Positions 10,159 to 19,357 of a DNA stretch of 33,329 nt are shown here, in pieces. This DNA comes from Patescibacteria group bacterium UBA7396 (lineage in GTDB: Bacteria > Patescibacteriota > Gracilibacteria > BD1-5 > UBA6164): NCBI GenBank assembly GCA_002470645.1, contig DKNE01000001.1, positions 1 to 33,329 on the forward strand. The letters are read 5' to 3'. Every line of letters starts with the position of its first letter. Position 1 is the first letter of the stretch. The notes under the pieces are model-generated. The model was not told the origin of the DNA, did no database searches, and saw only the letters and a list, made by a program, of their open reading frames with translations. Both the position numbers and the translations under genes were made by a program.

Positions 10159-10836
10159 ATGTCAAACGAAAATATTAAAAAAGTAAATTATGACGAATTT
10201 GCACAAACATTTTCATCATCAAGAGAGTGAATGAAATGGGAAGAAATAGAGTATTTTTTAGAAAAATACTCAGAATATATTGATGAAAAAAAGATACTTG
10301 ATATTTGATGTGGAAATGGAAGATTATTAGATACATTTATAAAAAGCCAATATATTTTTGATATTGATTATTTTTGAATAGATAGCTCAAAATGAATGAT
10401 TGATGAGGCAAAAAAGAAATTTGGAAGTGATGATTTTTTTGTGTGTGATATGTTAGAGTTAGATACATTAAAAATGAAAAATTTTGAAAGTGTGTTTTTT
10501 ATTGCGTCATTTCATCATTTACTTACCGTGGAAGAAAGAATAAAAGTTTTAGAAAACCTCAAAAAAATAGTACTTCCCGGAAGTTATATATTTATGACTC
10601 ATTGGGCTTTAGAAAGCGAGTTAAATAGGGAAAAATATAATTTATCTGTTATTAAAGATTCACAAAATGAATTTTGAAGTAAAGATTTTAATATAAAAAT
10701 CTGAGAATTTGAAAGATTTTATCATTGCTTTTCTCTTCAAGAGTTAGAGTATTTATTTGAAAAAACAGGATACGAAATAATTGAAAATAAACTTTTTGAG
10801 AATAAAAGAAATTTTATAAGTATTATAAAAGCTTAG
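10159..10836 (+). CDS. Trm9-like SAM-dependent methyltransferase
   Basis: A 225-residue class I methyltransferase. SAM motif I is ILDIGCGNG at 46-54, and YFGIDSSKGMI (71-81) is the acidic motif II region. The N-terminal VNYDEFAQTFSSSREGMKW resembles the 'YxxIAxxFSxTRxxxW' start of Trm9/ALKBH8 enzymes. SFHHLLTVEERIKVL plus HWALESE resembles their 'HHxxTxxRRxxxL' and 'VWALEQE' segments. Trm9 enzymes methylate carboxymethyl-type wobble uridines of tRNA. That substrate is inferred from similarity; an unspecified methyltransferase is the fallback. It starts 24 bases after the structured RNA, and its TAG lies inside the terminator stem. Confidence 0.7.
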
Positions 10837-10856
10837 GGTTACCTAAGCTTTTATAA
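10823..10856. terminator. bidirectional terminator containing both stop codons
   Basis: A 15-bp perfect stem (10823-10837 with 10842-10856) and a 4-base loop. It contains the methyltransferase TAG (10834-10836) in one arm and the barstar TAG (10843-10845, minus strand) in the other. Confidence 0.8.
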
Positions 10857-11121
10857 ATTTTATATGTTCTTGTTCTTGTATAATTTCTTCAATGACATCA
10901 ATATTTTTTAAATATTTTTTAGATGTTTCAAAATCTTTCCATACGATTTCGATCATTTCTTTTTCTTCAAAACTTCAAAATCATCCGTAGAGTATATCTG
11001 ATAGAGCATCGAGATTCCTTCAAAAATCCAAATCACTATTTTGTAAAAATAATACTTCTATTTGATTATAAAAATCATCTCAATTTTTGAGATGATTTCA
11101 TTCAATGATAAAACGCTTCAT
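10843..11121 (-). CDS. barstar-like protein
   Basis: A 92-residue protein of the barstar family, inhibitors that block the active site of barnase-type ribonucleases. It opens with a beta strand (MKRFIIEGNHL), has FYNQIEVLFLQ, and then FGRNLDALSDIL at 33-44, the family's 'FGxNLDALWDxL' signature, with Ser in place of the usual Trp. The C-terminus has IEIVWKDF. Length is typical (~90). No ribonuclease gene is nearby. Its ATG lies one base past the pilin stop, so it is almost certainly co-transcribed and coupled with the pilin. It may be a free-standing anti-RNase immunity protein. Confidence 0.78.
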
Positions 11122-11122
11122 A

Positions 11123-11950
11123 TTAAAAATTTATAGTATAAGGAATTCATTGATTTGCTTGAGTTGAAGAAAATCATGATAAATTACTTCAAGAGCTTGT
11201 TTTTCATTGTTCTTGTTTATCTACTAAGTACATTTGGTCTACATTTCCACTAGTAGTCATGGAACCAATAAGTGTTTTTGGACAATCAGCTTTGTTATCA
11301 AAACAAGAATTTTCATCATAGTCTCATACTACTTTTGTGATGTATGTGTCAGTTCATTCTTTTTTTACTGTATAAGCGATATTATAATAATTTCATCATT
11401 TATTATTGTTTCACCAAACACTTCCATTTGATTTTGAATAAATTCCATACACATATCTACCAATTCAATAATCAATAAGAGTTCCCCCTCATTGTATTTT
11501 AAAATCTCAAATTTCAGGGTCATATAAATCTTTAGATAGATATTGTTTTCACATAGTTTCTTGAGATATAGTTCATTTTGCTCAAATTTGTGATAAACTT
11601 CAGCTTCAAAGTACTTGTCCTCATCAAGACCCAGAATTTACAGCTGTAATTTCTTGATTTACGAGACTTACATCTAAAGTATTGCTTGGTGTTGCTACAG
11701 ATCCTGTATTATATCACCACATATTTTTACTAGAATCGTATAAGTCAACCGCAGGATATTGATTTTTATCAACTTTGTATTGTTGTAATGCTGTTTCAAT
11801 AGTAGAAACATCATTTATTTTTCTTGATGTAATTGCTTTATCAGTCGCTCCTCAAAAATTTTGGTATGCTACTACTGAAATGATAGCTAATATTGTTATA
11901 ACTACTAAAAGTTCAACTAAAGAGAACCCTTTATTATTTATTTGTCTCAT
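11123..11950 (-). CDS. type IV pilin / pseudopilin
   Basis: A 275-residue prepilin. A short basic leader (MRQINNKG) is followed by the type III signal FSLVELLVVITILAIISVVAY. Cleavage and N-methylation would fall between Gly8 and Phe9, and Glu13 is the conserved Glu+5. The hydrophobic helix continues to about residue 29, then come the alpha-1 C-terminal part (SRKINDVSTIETALQQYKVDKNQYP) and a Gly/Ser/Asn-rich beta domain with two Cys (SCFDNKADCPK), probably a disulfide loop. It is a likely substrate of the pilus machinery whose retraction ATPases are in this window. It is transcribed away from rel and followed one base later by the barstar gene. Confidence 0.9.
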
Positions 11951-12017
11951 AAGAAAATGTTAATAATATAAAGAAACACATAAATCATATTTGAATTCGA
12001 AGAATTGTAAAGTTTTT

Positions 12018-12045
12018 TTTACTTTTTCAAAAAAATGTTTAAAAT
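12018..12045 (+). promoter_or_regulatory. rel promoter
   Basis: TTTACT at 12018-12023, a 16-base spacer and TAAAAT at 12040-12045, predicting a start near 12052. This lies downstream of a possible GTG start at 12046 and so favours the ATG at 12076. Confidence 0.4.
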
Positions 12046-12075
12046 GTGCACATAATAGATAATAAAGCAATATAT

Positions 12076-14307
12076 ATGGAAACAAAAAGTGATGTAATAA
12101 TAGATTATACATCGGTAGATAAAAAAGTAGATAAACTTATAAAAAATGTTTGTATTTATTCAAGTGACCTATCTCCAGATTATATTGCAAATGAAATTAA
12201 AAAAGCCTATTTATTTGCTCGCGATGCGCATCACGGAGTAATGAGACTTTCAGGAGACCCATATATTAATCATCCCGTTGAAGCAACTCAAATACTTTTA
12301 GATTTAAAGCCAGATTTATATACTATACAAGCTTGTATTTTACATGATGTTATTGAAGATACTCCCAAAACGTATGAAGATATTTTAGGGACGTTTTGAG
12401 AAGATGTTGCAAGAATTTGTGCTGGGATGGAAAAACTTTCAAAAGTAAGATATTTTTGAGAAGAAAGGACAGTATGAAGTTTGAGAAAAATGTTTGTAGC
12501 TATGAGTGAAGATATTAGAGTGATATTTGTAAAATTATCAGATAGGCTTCATAATATGAAAACTCTTAAATATCATCCAAAAAAAGAAAAAAGAGAAAGA
12601 ATTGCACTAGAAACACTCAATATTTATGCTCCTATTGCTGATAGACTTTGACTTCACAAATTTAAAAATATGCTTGATGAGGAGTGTTTTAAAATACTTT
12701 TCCCAAATGATTATAGACAGATAAAAAGAGAACTCACTCAATCAAATGAAACAATGAATTCTTTTCAAACAAATGCAAAGGTTGAAATAGAAAATATTTT
12801 AAAAGACTCATGAATTAATTATAAAGTTGATTTTAGAGTAAAATCTATTTATTCTATTTATAAAAAATTAAAAAGAAAAAATTTATCTAAAGTTTCAGAT
12901 TTATATGATTTGTATGGGATAAAAATATTGGTAAATGATGTTTCAGATTGTTATAAAGCTTTATGACTCGTGCATAGTTTTTGGACACCATTACCGAAAA
13001 GATTTAAAGATTATATAGCGCTTCCAAAACCAAATTGATACCAATCTCTCCATACAACAGTCGTGTGACTTTTAAGAAAACATAGACAACAACCAACTGA
13101 AATTCAGATAAAAACATTTGATATGGAACTCAGATCGAGTATTTGAGTGGCAGCTCATTTTGAATATAAAGAAAAAGGTTCAAGAATGGCTCAAGATATA
13201 GATTGGGTAAAACAATTAAAAGATCTTACCGAAAACCTATGAAATAATGAATTTATGGATTCATTAAAAATAGATTTATTTAAAGATAGAATCTTTGTTT
13301 TAACTCCTAGATGAGATAATATTAATCTTCCTGCCTGATCAACTCCCATAGATTTTGCATATGAAATCCATACTGATTTATGAAATCATATTACTCTTGC
13401 TAAAATTAATTGACAACCTTCACCTCTTGATAAAGAATTAAAAAATGGGGATGTTGTTGAAATTATTACCGATAAAAATAAAAAACCAAATCCATTTTAT
13501 ATTTCATTTGTAAAAACAACAAAAGCAAAAAATTGTATTAGAAGTTTTCTCAGAAATGAAGATAGGGAACTTCATGTAGAAAGAGGAAGAGAGATTTTAA
13601 ATAATTTGCTTGAAAAGGCTTGAATAGAAAAACTTGATAAAGATTTAACTCTTTTAAAAACTATTGATGATAGAAATTACTCAGTAGATGAGAGAATTGA
13701 TATACTAGAACAAATATGAAATTTTTCTACTAACCCAACTGCGATAGTAAAAAAGATATTTAAAACAAAAAAGATACAATACAAACCTAAAATACCTACA
13801 AAAACACTCAACGAAAACTTAGTAGTATCAGAAGAAAAAAAATCCCAAAAAGATATCATTATTGGGGGTGAAAAACATATGCCATATAAAGTATGAATTT
13901 GTTGTGAAGATAAATTATGAGATAAAATAGTTGCCTATATTAACTCAAAAGGAGTAATTACTATACATAATAGAGAATGTAAAACTCTCAACAGGCTTTC
14001 AAAAGATAGATTTTTGAGCGCATATTATGAATGAGACGAACTAAATAATATTATATTTGATATTAATTTTGTTTTTGAAAATAAAATAGGAGTACTGAAA
14101 AGTCTATCAGATATATTATTTGATATGAATATTAATACCTTAGAAATTTTATCAAAAAGAGAAGGATTAGATAAAACATCATTATTTTTAAAATTAGAAA
14201 TTTTAGACCATGATTATTTGATTATTGATAGATTTTTAGAGAGAGTAAAGTTTAAAATTTGAAGTTCTTTGCTTGACTTTGAAATAAAAAAAATAGGGAA
14301 CCAATAG
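12076..14307 (+). CDS. rel: RelA/SpoT-type (p)ppGpp synthetase/hydrolase
   Basis: A 743-residue long Rel protein controlling the stringent-response alarmone (p)ppGpp. The N-terminal HD hydrolase domain has GDPYINHPVEA (60-70) and the metal-binding CILHDVIEDT (87-96). The synthetase domain has RVKSIYSIYKKL, DLYGIKILV, the G-loop-like KPNGYQSLHTTVVG and EIQIKT. The TGS domain starts at RIFVLTPRGDNINLPAGSTPIDFAYEIH, and a C-terminal ACT domain covers the last ~80 residues (FENKIGVLKSLSDILFDMNINTLEI). Both catalytic halves look intact, so it is probably bifunctional. The start at the ATG is preferred over an in-frame GTG at 12046, which would lie upstream of the predicted transcription start. The TAG sits in the loop of the terminator. 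Confidence 0.94.
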
Positions 14308-14319
14308 TCCCTATTTTTT
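14288..14319. terminator. bidirectional terminator shared by rel and CNBD gene
   Basis: A 12-bp stem (14288-14299 with 14308-14319) and an 8-base loop. The rel TAG (14305-14307) is in the loop, and the stop of the convergent gene (14311-14313) is in the right arm. A- and T-runs at the ends serve both directions. Confidence 0.82.
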
Positions 14320-15300
14320 CATTTCTTCAACATATATTTTATTTTTTATTTCTTTATCGGTAAATAATTTTTTTATAATTCCGGCCAAACTGTTTGAAAT
14401 ACTTGAGAAAGTTTTTTTATCACTTCCATTAAATGATCTTCTTTCTCTTCCAAATATTATATATCAAAAGATTTCATTCCCAATACTGAGCTTATTAATA
14501 ACTATTTTATCCTCTTGGTTTATATTACATTCTTCAAATAATTCGTCAAGATTGAGAAAATATCATGATCTTTCAAATACTTTATCTTGCATTTTATTTG
14601 GTTGTCTTGAGTCATATTTGAGAGTAAGAAAATTCTCCATAATTTGGTGTTTTTCAAAGTAGAGAATATAGTCAACATCAACAATACTTTTAATTCTATC
14701 GATCAGATGAAAAATATTTCTTGGAGTTATTTCTTTCATAGAGTTAATCGCTTTTTCAATTTCATGATGACTTGTTATGAGTTTATTGGCTTCAAGAAGT
14801 CTTTCATTAGTTTCTACGATGATATGTTTTAATAAATCATATCATACAGAAGGATTTTCTTCAATAAATTTTTTGATATCTTCTCAAGCATCAATCTTTA
14901 AAATCTCAGAAGTTTCCAGAGCTTTTACCAGAGCTTCTTTTGGACTTTTATCCTTATTTAGACTTCATTCTCATAAAAAATCTCAGCTTTTTAATATAGC
15001 TAATTGTTTGGTATCAGTTCTATCTTGAGAGGTATATTTTTCTATAGAAAAAAGTCATTTTTTAATAATATAAATATTATTATCTTGGCTTCATTCATCA
15101 AAAATAAGATTTCATTTTTGAATAATTTTTTTCTCAAATAATGGGCTATTTTCAAAAATATCACAATAATGTAGAAGTGAATTTTGTTTCACTACATCAT
15201 TTTGTAAATATTTCATTTCTATTTTATGCTTTGCTTCTTTTTCTTTAATTCACATTAATATTTGTGAATTAATATCAATATTTTTTATAGTTTCCTTCAT
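14311..15300 (-). CDS. cyclic-nucleotide-binding-domain protein, GAF-like C-terminus
   Basis: A 329-residue soluble protein. Residues about 48-165 form a Crp-type cNMP-binding beta barrel: LFEKKIIQKGNLIFDEGSQDNNIYIIKKGLFSIEK, then LAILKSGDFLGEGSL, then ALVKALETSEILKID. A linking helix follows (VGYDLLKHIIVETNERLLEANKLI). The C-terminal ~140 residues resemble a GAF-like sensor fold (DRIKSIVDVDYILYF, IVINKLSIGNEIFGYIIFGR). There is no helix-turn-helix, so it is not a Crp/Fnr regulator. The expected Arg of the phosphate-binding cassette is not obvious (GEGSLNKDKSPKEA), so the ligand is uncertain. It starts 29 bases after the second pilT-like gene, suggesting a role in pilus control. Confidence 0.75.
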
Positions 15301-15329
15301 AATTTTAAAATTAGATAATCGTGAGAGTA

Positions 15330-16430
15330 TTATTCATTTATTAACATTTCTATACCATCTTTATCTCTTGCATATGATATGAGAGTTTCTTTTGAAATGA
15401 TTCATTTTTTATAAAGAAATAATAAATATTTATCCATGAGAATCATACCATTTTTACTTGATACTTCTATTACTGAGTAAAGTTGATGGGTTTTCCCAGT
15501 GATAATAAGATTTCTTACCGCATCATTATTGAGTAAGATTTCTCTTGCTGGAATTCTACCATCTTTATCAATTCTCGGAAGTAATCTTTGAGAAATAATT
15601 CCTACTAAACTCATAGCAAGCTGCATACGAATTTGGTCTTGTTGACCAGTAGGGAATACATCTATAATTCTATCTACACTTTGTACAGTATCATTGGTAT
15701 GGAGTGTAGAAAGCACTAAGTGTCATGTTTCAGCAAGTGTAATAGCAGCTTTTATAGTTTCAGGATCTCTCATTTCTCATATCATAATAATATCTGGGTC
15801 TTCTCTAAGACTTGCTCTAATTGCTTGAGAAAATCATTTTGTATGATTTCAAATTTCTCTTTGATTGATAAGACTTTCCTTGTTTTTAAAGGCAAATTCT
15901 ACAGGATCTTCTATAGTAATGATATGCTTTTTAAAATTTTTATTTATATAGTCTATCATGGCTGCTAAATTAGTTGATTTTCAGCTTCCTGTCGGTCCAG
16001 TTACTAATATGAGCCCTTTTGCTTTGTTACACATGTCTTTTATAGTATCTCAGAGATTGAGTTCTTCTAATGTTGGAATATCACTTGGAATAATTCTCAT
16101 AGCTACACTAAAACCATTGCTATCAATATAACAATTTACTCTATATCTATAATTTTCTTTATATTCAAAAGAAGTATCTAGTTCAAAATTTTCCATGAAT
16201 TTATCCATACCATTGTATCAAGCAAGTTCTATGATAATATTTTTTATCATTTCTTTTGTAAGAATTGGAGATGGAGTTTCTTCTCATAAAAGCATGATTT
16301 TCTCTATTTTTATAATATCACCATTGTGGTTTCTAACTATAGGTTGATATCAAGTATTGAGGTGGATATCAGGATATTTTTCTTGAGTTGTGATATCAAG
16401 TATTGCATTCAGTAAGTCTTTTATAATCAT
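15330..16430 (-). CDS. PilT/PilU-like ATPase (second copy)
   Basis: A 366-residue PilT-family ATPase distinct from the one at 7158-8201. It has an N-terminal domain with the PDIHLNTG element (20-27), Walker A GPTGSGKS at 145-152, the Asp box ITIEDPVEF (171-179), DPDIIMIGEMRDPET (211-225) and the His box STLHTND (241-247). Later come QRLLPRIDKDGRIPAREIL and NDAVRNLIITGKTHQL, matching the 'AVRNLIREGKTHQI' C-terminal motif of PilT. Two copies fit a PilT/PilU division of labour, with the main retraction motor and an accessory one; which is which cannot be told here. It leads a two-gene unit with the CNBD gene. Confidence 0.9.
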
Positions 16431-16490
16431 ACTCCTAGATTTATTAAATATATGTATAGTGTTATTGTAACATAATTTTATTTAGAAATC

Positions 16491-16518
16491 AAAAAAAAGG
16501 TGATTTTAATTCATCACC
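16491..16518 (-). terminator. intrinsic terminator of the ABC exporter gene
   Basis: On the minus strand, GGTGAT (16518-16513) pairs with ATCACC (16504-16499) around an 8-base loop, followed by eight T (16498-16491). The ABC exporter's TAA (16506-16508) lies in the loop. Confidence 0.78.
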
Positions 16519-18269
16519 ATTTTATCAGGATTCGCGAGTTCAAAAAATTTTCCTTTTTTTGCTAAAAGTTCTTCATAATTTCATATCTCTACTATTTTTC
16601 CATTTTCTAGTACTAAGATTCTGTCCACTTTTTTTATGGTAGAAAGTCTATGAGCTATAATGATGGAAGTTTTTCAAGAAATCAATTCATCAAGGGAATT
16701 TTGTATTTCTACTTCGGTTTTATTATCAAGTGCAGAAGTTGCTTCGTCAAGTATGAGTATTTCAGGATTTTTCAAAAAAATTCTTGCGATGTTGAGTCTT
16801 TGTTTTTCTCAACCAGAGAGTTTTAATCATCTTTCTCCGATTTCAGTATGTATTCCATCTTTTTGTTTTAAAACAAAATCAGCTTTTGCTTTTTTAAGAG
16901 CCTCTATTATTTCTTCTTCAGTTGCGTCAGCTTTGGCAAATAAAAGATTATTTTTTATTGTAGTGTTAAATAAACTATTATCTTGCATAACGATTCAAAT
17001 ATGTTTTCTTAAAGATTTTTTGGTAATTTTTTTCGTATCAATTCCATCTAAATATATGTATCCTTTTTTTATTTCCCAAAATCTTAAAAGCAGCGAAGTA
17101 ATAGTTGATTTTCAGCTTCCAGTGCTTCCAACAAGTGCTATTTTTTCTCAAGGATTTATACTAAAATTTATATCTTTTAGAACTTCGTTTTCATCTTCAT
17201 TTTTGTATGAAAAATTTACATTTTTAAATTCAATTTTTCAAGAGATTTTTTCGATATCTGCGGCTCATTTTATATCTTCATCTTGAGCAATATTATCGAA
17301 TTCTTGGTATAATTTTTTTATGGATTCAAGATTTTTTTGAAGATCTTTTAAACTTCCAAAAATATATGAAATAGGGAAGTAAATATATCCGATATAACTA
17401 AAAAATAAAAATAAAGTCGCAAATGTTATTTCAGAAGATTGTATTAAAAGTATTCCAGTAAATAATACTAAAAGTCCCGATATATTTATCATAAAATGGG
17501 TATAAATATCAGCAATTCCCCATTTTCTTGAAAGTGGAATTTGTAAAGCTAAAGTTTCGAGTTGGAGTTTGTTTAATTCTTTGCTAGCACTTTTTTCAAA
17601 AGTAAGAGTTTTTACGAGCGTTAAATTCGTAACATAGTCTCATAAAATCCCAAAAAAACTTTCCCATTTTTTATGAATAGCTTCTTGAGCAGCTCTTGTT
17701 TTTCCATTGAAGTAATATCACATTGCTATAAAAATAGGAACGACAGCTAAAGTTGCCAGAGTAAGTTTTATATTTATAAAAGCAATAACTATAGAAATAA
17801 AAATAACACTTATAACCGAAACCGATATTTCAAGGAAAAATATAAATATAGTTGCAAAAATACTATCAGTTCATCTATCAATTATTTTATAATAAGTTCC
17901 TCATTTTTTTTCTAAGAAAACTCATTGAGTGATATTTAAAATTTTATCTTTATAATATATTGATTTTTCAACATAATATTTTAAAGCACTCACGTCAACT
18001 AAACTAAATCTATGATAAAATCTTAAAATAGCATTTAAAAGAATAAATCAAATCCAAACTCCAAAAAATATATATAAAGTATTTTTATCAAGTATTCAAG
18101 TTTTGAAATATTCTTCTATATATGAAATTCATTTTGCAGCAAAAAAAGGTTCTAAACTTGCCAATAAAGTTGCTAAAACTCAAACGAAAATAATGTAGAA
18201 AAATTTAAAATTTCAAACAAAAAGTTTAAAATCTCATAATAATTTTTTTAGGGTTTCAAAATAAGTCAT
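16506..18269 (-). CDS. ABC exporter, fused membrane and ATPase domains
   Basis: A 587-residue half-transporter of the ABCB/MsbA type that would act as a dimer in the cytoplasmic membrane. The transmembrane domain spans about 20-320 with helices visible near 23-40, 65-85, 138-165, 170-190, 258-275 and 283-305. The nucleotide-binding domain has Walker A GSTGSGKS at 381-388, Q-loop MQDNSLF (428-434), signature LSGGEKQR (484-491), Walker B ILILDE (504-509) and H-loop IIAHRLS. All catalytic elements are present. The substrate cannot be told; lipid-linked molecule, peptide or drug export are all possible. It is monocistronic, with its own terminator. Confidence 0.92.
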
Positions 18270-18287
18270 ATTTGGTATTAAAATTAA

Positions 18288-18318
18288 AAGATACTAAGTG
18301 TTTTGCTCATAATATCTT
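18288..18318 (-). terminator. probable terminator of the CaCA-rlmD-DUF167 operon
   Basis: On the minus strand AAGATA (18318-18313) pairs with TATCTT (18293-18288), with an inner TGAG/CTTA pairing. It is followed by a TT-AATTTT tract and lies 26 bases after the DUF167 stop. Confidence 0.42.
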
Positions 18319-18343
18319 GGTTTATAAAAATGTAGGAGAAAAA

Positions 18344-18649
18344 TTATACAATCAAGTTTTTTAAACTTTCAGGAATTATTTTTGGATTTTTGATTTTTAC
18401 TGCTTTATTTGGAGAAGTTTCTCAGTATAAAAGCTCAACATCTTTGTTTGAGACTCAAAAAGATTTTGCGATAAATTTGAGCATATACTTTGTTGCTTCT
18501 CAATTTTCAGCAGCTTTTTTTACTGATATTTTTAGTTTATCCCCAACTACTTTTCAAAAAGTATCTTGTTTAGCTCAGGCAGTTGCTAAAATATTGAGAG
18601 TTAAATCATTTTCTTCCCAAGTGAAGAAACTAGTAGAAGTTTTCAACAT
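18344..18649 (-). CDS. DUF167 (YggU-family) protein
   Basis: A 101-residue protein of the DUF167/YggU family, small alpha/beta proteins of unknown function. The family core is visible with TGA = Gly: LNILATAGAKQD, then DKLKISVKKAAENGEATKYMLKFIAKSFGVSNKDVELLYGETSPNKAVKI. This corresponds to the usual 'lkVrvtApPekGkANkaLikfLakflgvpkS.VeivsGetSR.K'. The gene overlaps the end of the upstream membrane-protein gene by 20 bases in another frame. A 101-codon frame on the opposite strand is its shadow. Confidence 0.85.
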
Positions 18650-19340
18650 ATATTTCTGTTATATCATAAACTTTTACTCACAATTTATTTGCTAATTCAG
18701 AAGCATTTTTTCTTATTTCTTCAAGATTTCAGTGGTCAATGATATTTACTCTCGAACTATTTTTTAAAATCATATTGAGTTCATAACTCGTATAAGTGGT
18801 ATTTTTTCCATGCACTCTTTCACTGATTATTTGAAGAGCTTGAATTTCTTTGAGAGAAATTATTTTGTTTTTATATTTTTCATCTCGTAAAAATTCAAAT
18901 AATTTTTGAGTATATATAGTATCATAAAAATATCAGTTTTGAAAATCAAATATGTAAGATCTATGTAAAGAATAGAAAATTAATCAAGCTAGTCATGAAA
19001 AAATAATTGAATATATTATTAGTCATAAAAATTCCCAAAACATATTATTTACTTCAAAATTTTTACTATAAAGTATTATTATTGTCGTAATAATTGGAGT
19101 AAAAAATATTCCTAAAAATACTTCTGGAAAAAACCATTTTACTTTAAATAAATAGTTTCAGTTATTTTTAATAATTAAATCATGACTTTTAATATTGGTT
19201 CATCCTCTTTTTAATGGTATAAAAGATGAATTTTTTACTATTTCTTCATTTATAGAACTTATGTAATTATTGAACCTTTCTTGTTTTTCTAAAACCTTTT
19301 TTTGAATATCTTCCATAAAAGTTTTTACAAATTCAAACAT
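18630..19340 (-). CDS. two-helix membrane protein of unknown function
   Basis: A 236-residue protein. A charged N-terminal part (about 1-70, rich in Lys, Asn and Ile) precedes two membrane helices (about 73-90 and 101-122, a hairpin with a short loop). A cytosolic-looking C-terminal domain follows (about 125-236: FLRDEKYKNKIISLKEIQALQIISERVHGKNTTYTSYELNMILKNSSRVNIIDHGNLEEIRKNASELANKLGV). The end resembles small membrane proteins with a DUF3592-like cytosolic tail, but I cannot assign a family. It lies between rlmD (17-base gap) and the DUF167 gene (overlapping). It contains one of the rare CGA codons (18885-18887). Confidence 0.75.
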
Positions 19341-19357
19341 AAGTTTATGGTTAAAAA

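Noticed and set aside
12046..12075. GTG start extending Rel by ten residues
   Set aside because: A plausible promoter (-10 at 12040-12045) overlaps it, and the ATG at 12076 fits better.
14311..15300. Crp/Fnr transcription factor
   Set aside because: The cNMP-binding fold is present, but no helix-turn-helix follows; the C-terminus looks GAF-like.
16660..17286. 208-codon plus-strand open frame
   Set aside because: It is opposite the ATPase domain of the ABC exporter, whose motifs are intact on the minus strand.
18390..18695. 101-codon plus-strand frame with a signal-peptide-like start
   Set aside because: It lacks an ATG and lies exactly opposite the DUF167 gene and the tail of the membrane protein, both better supported.
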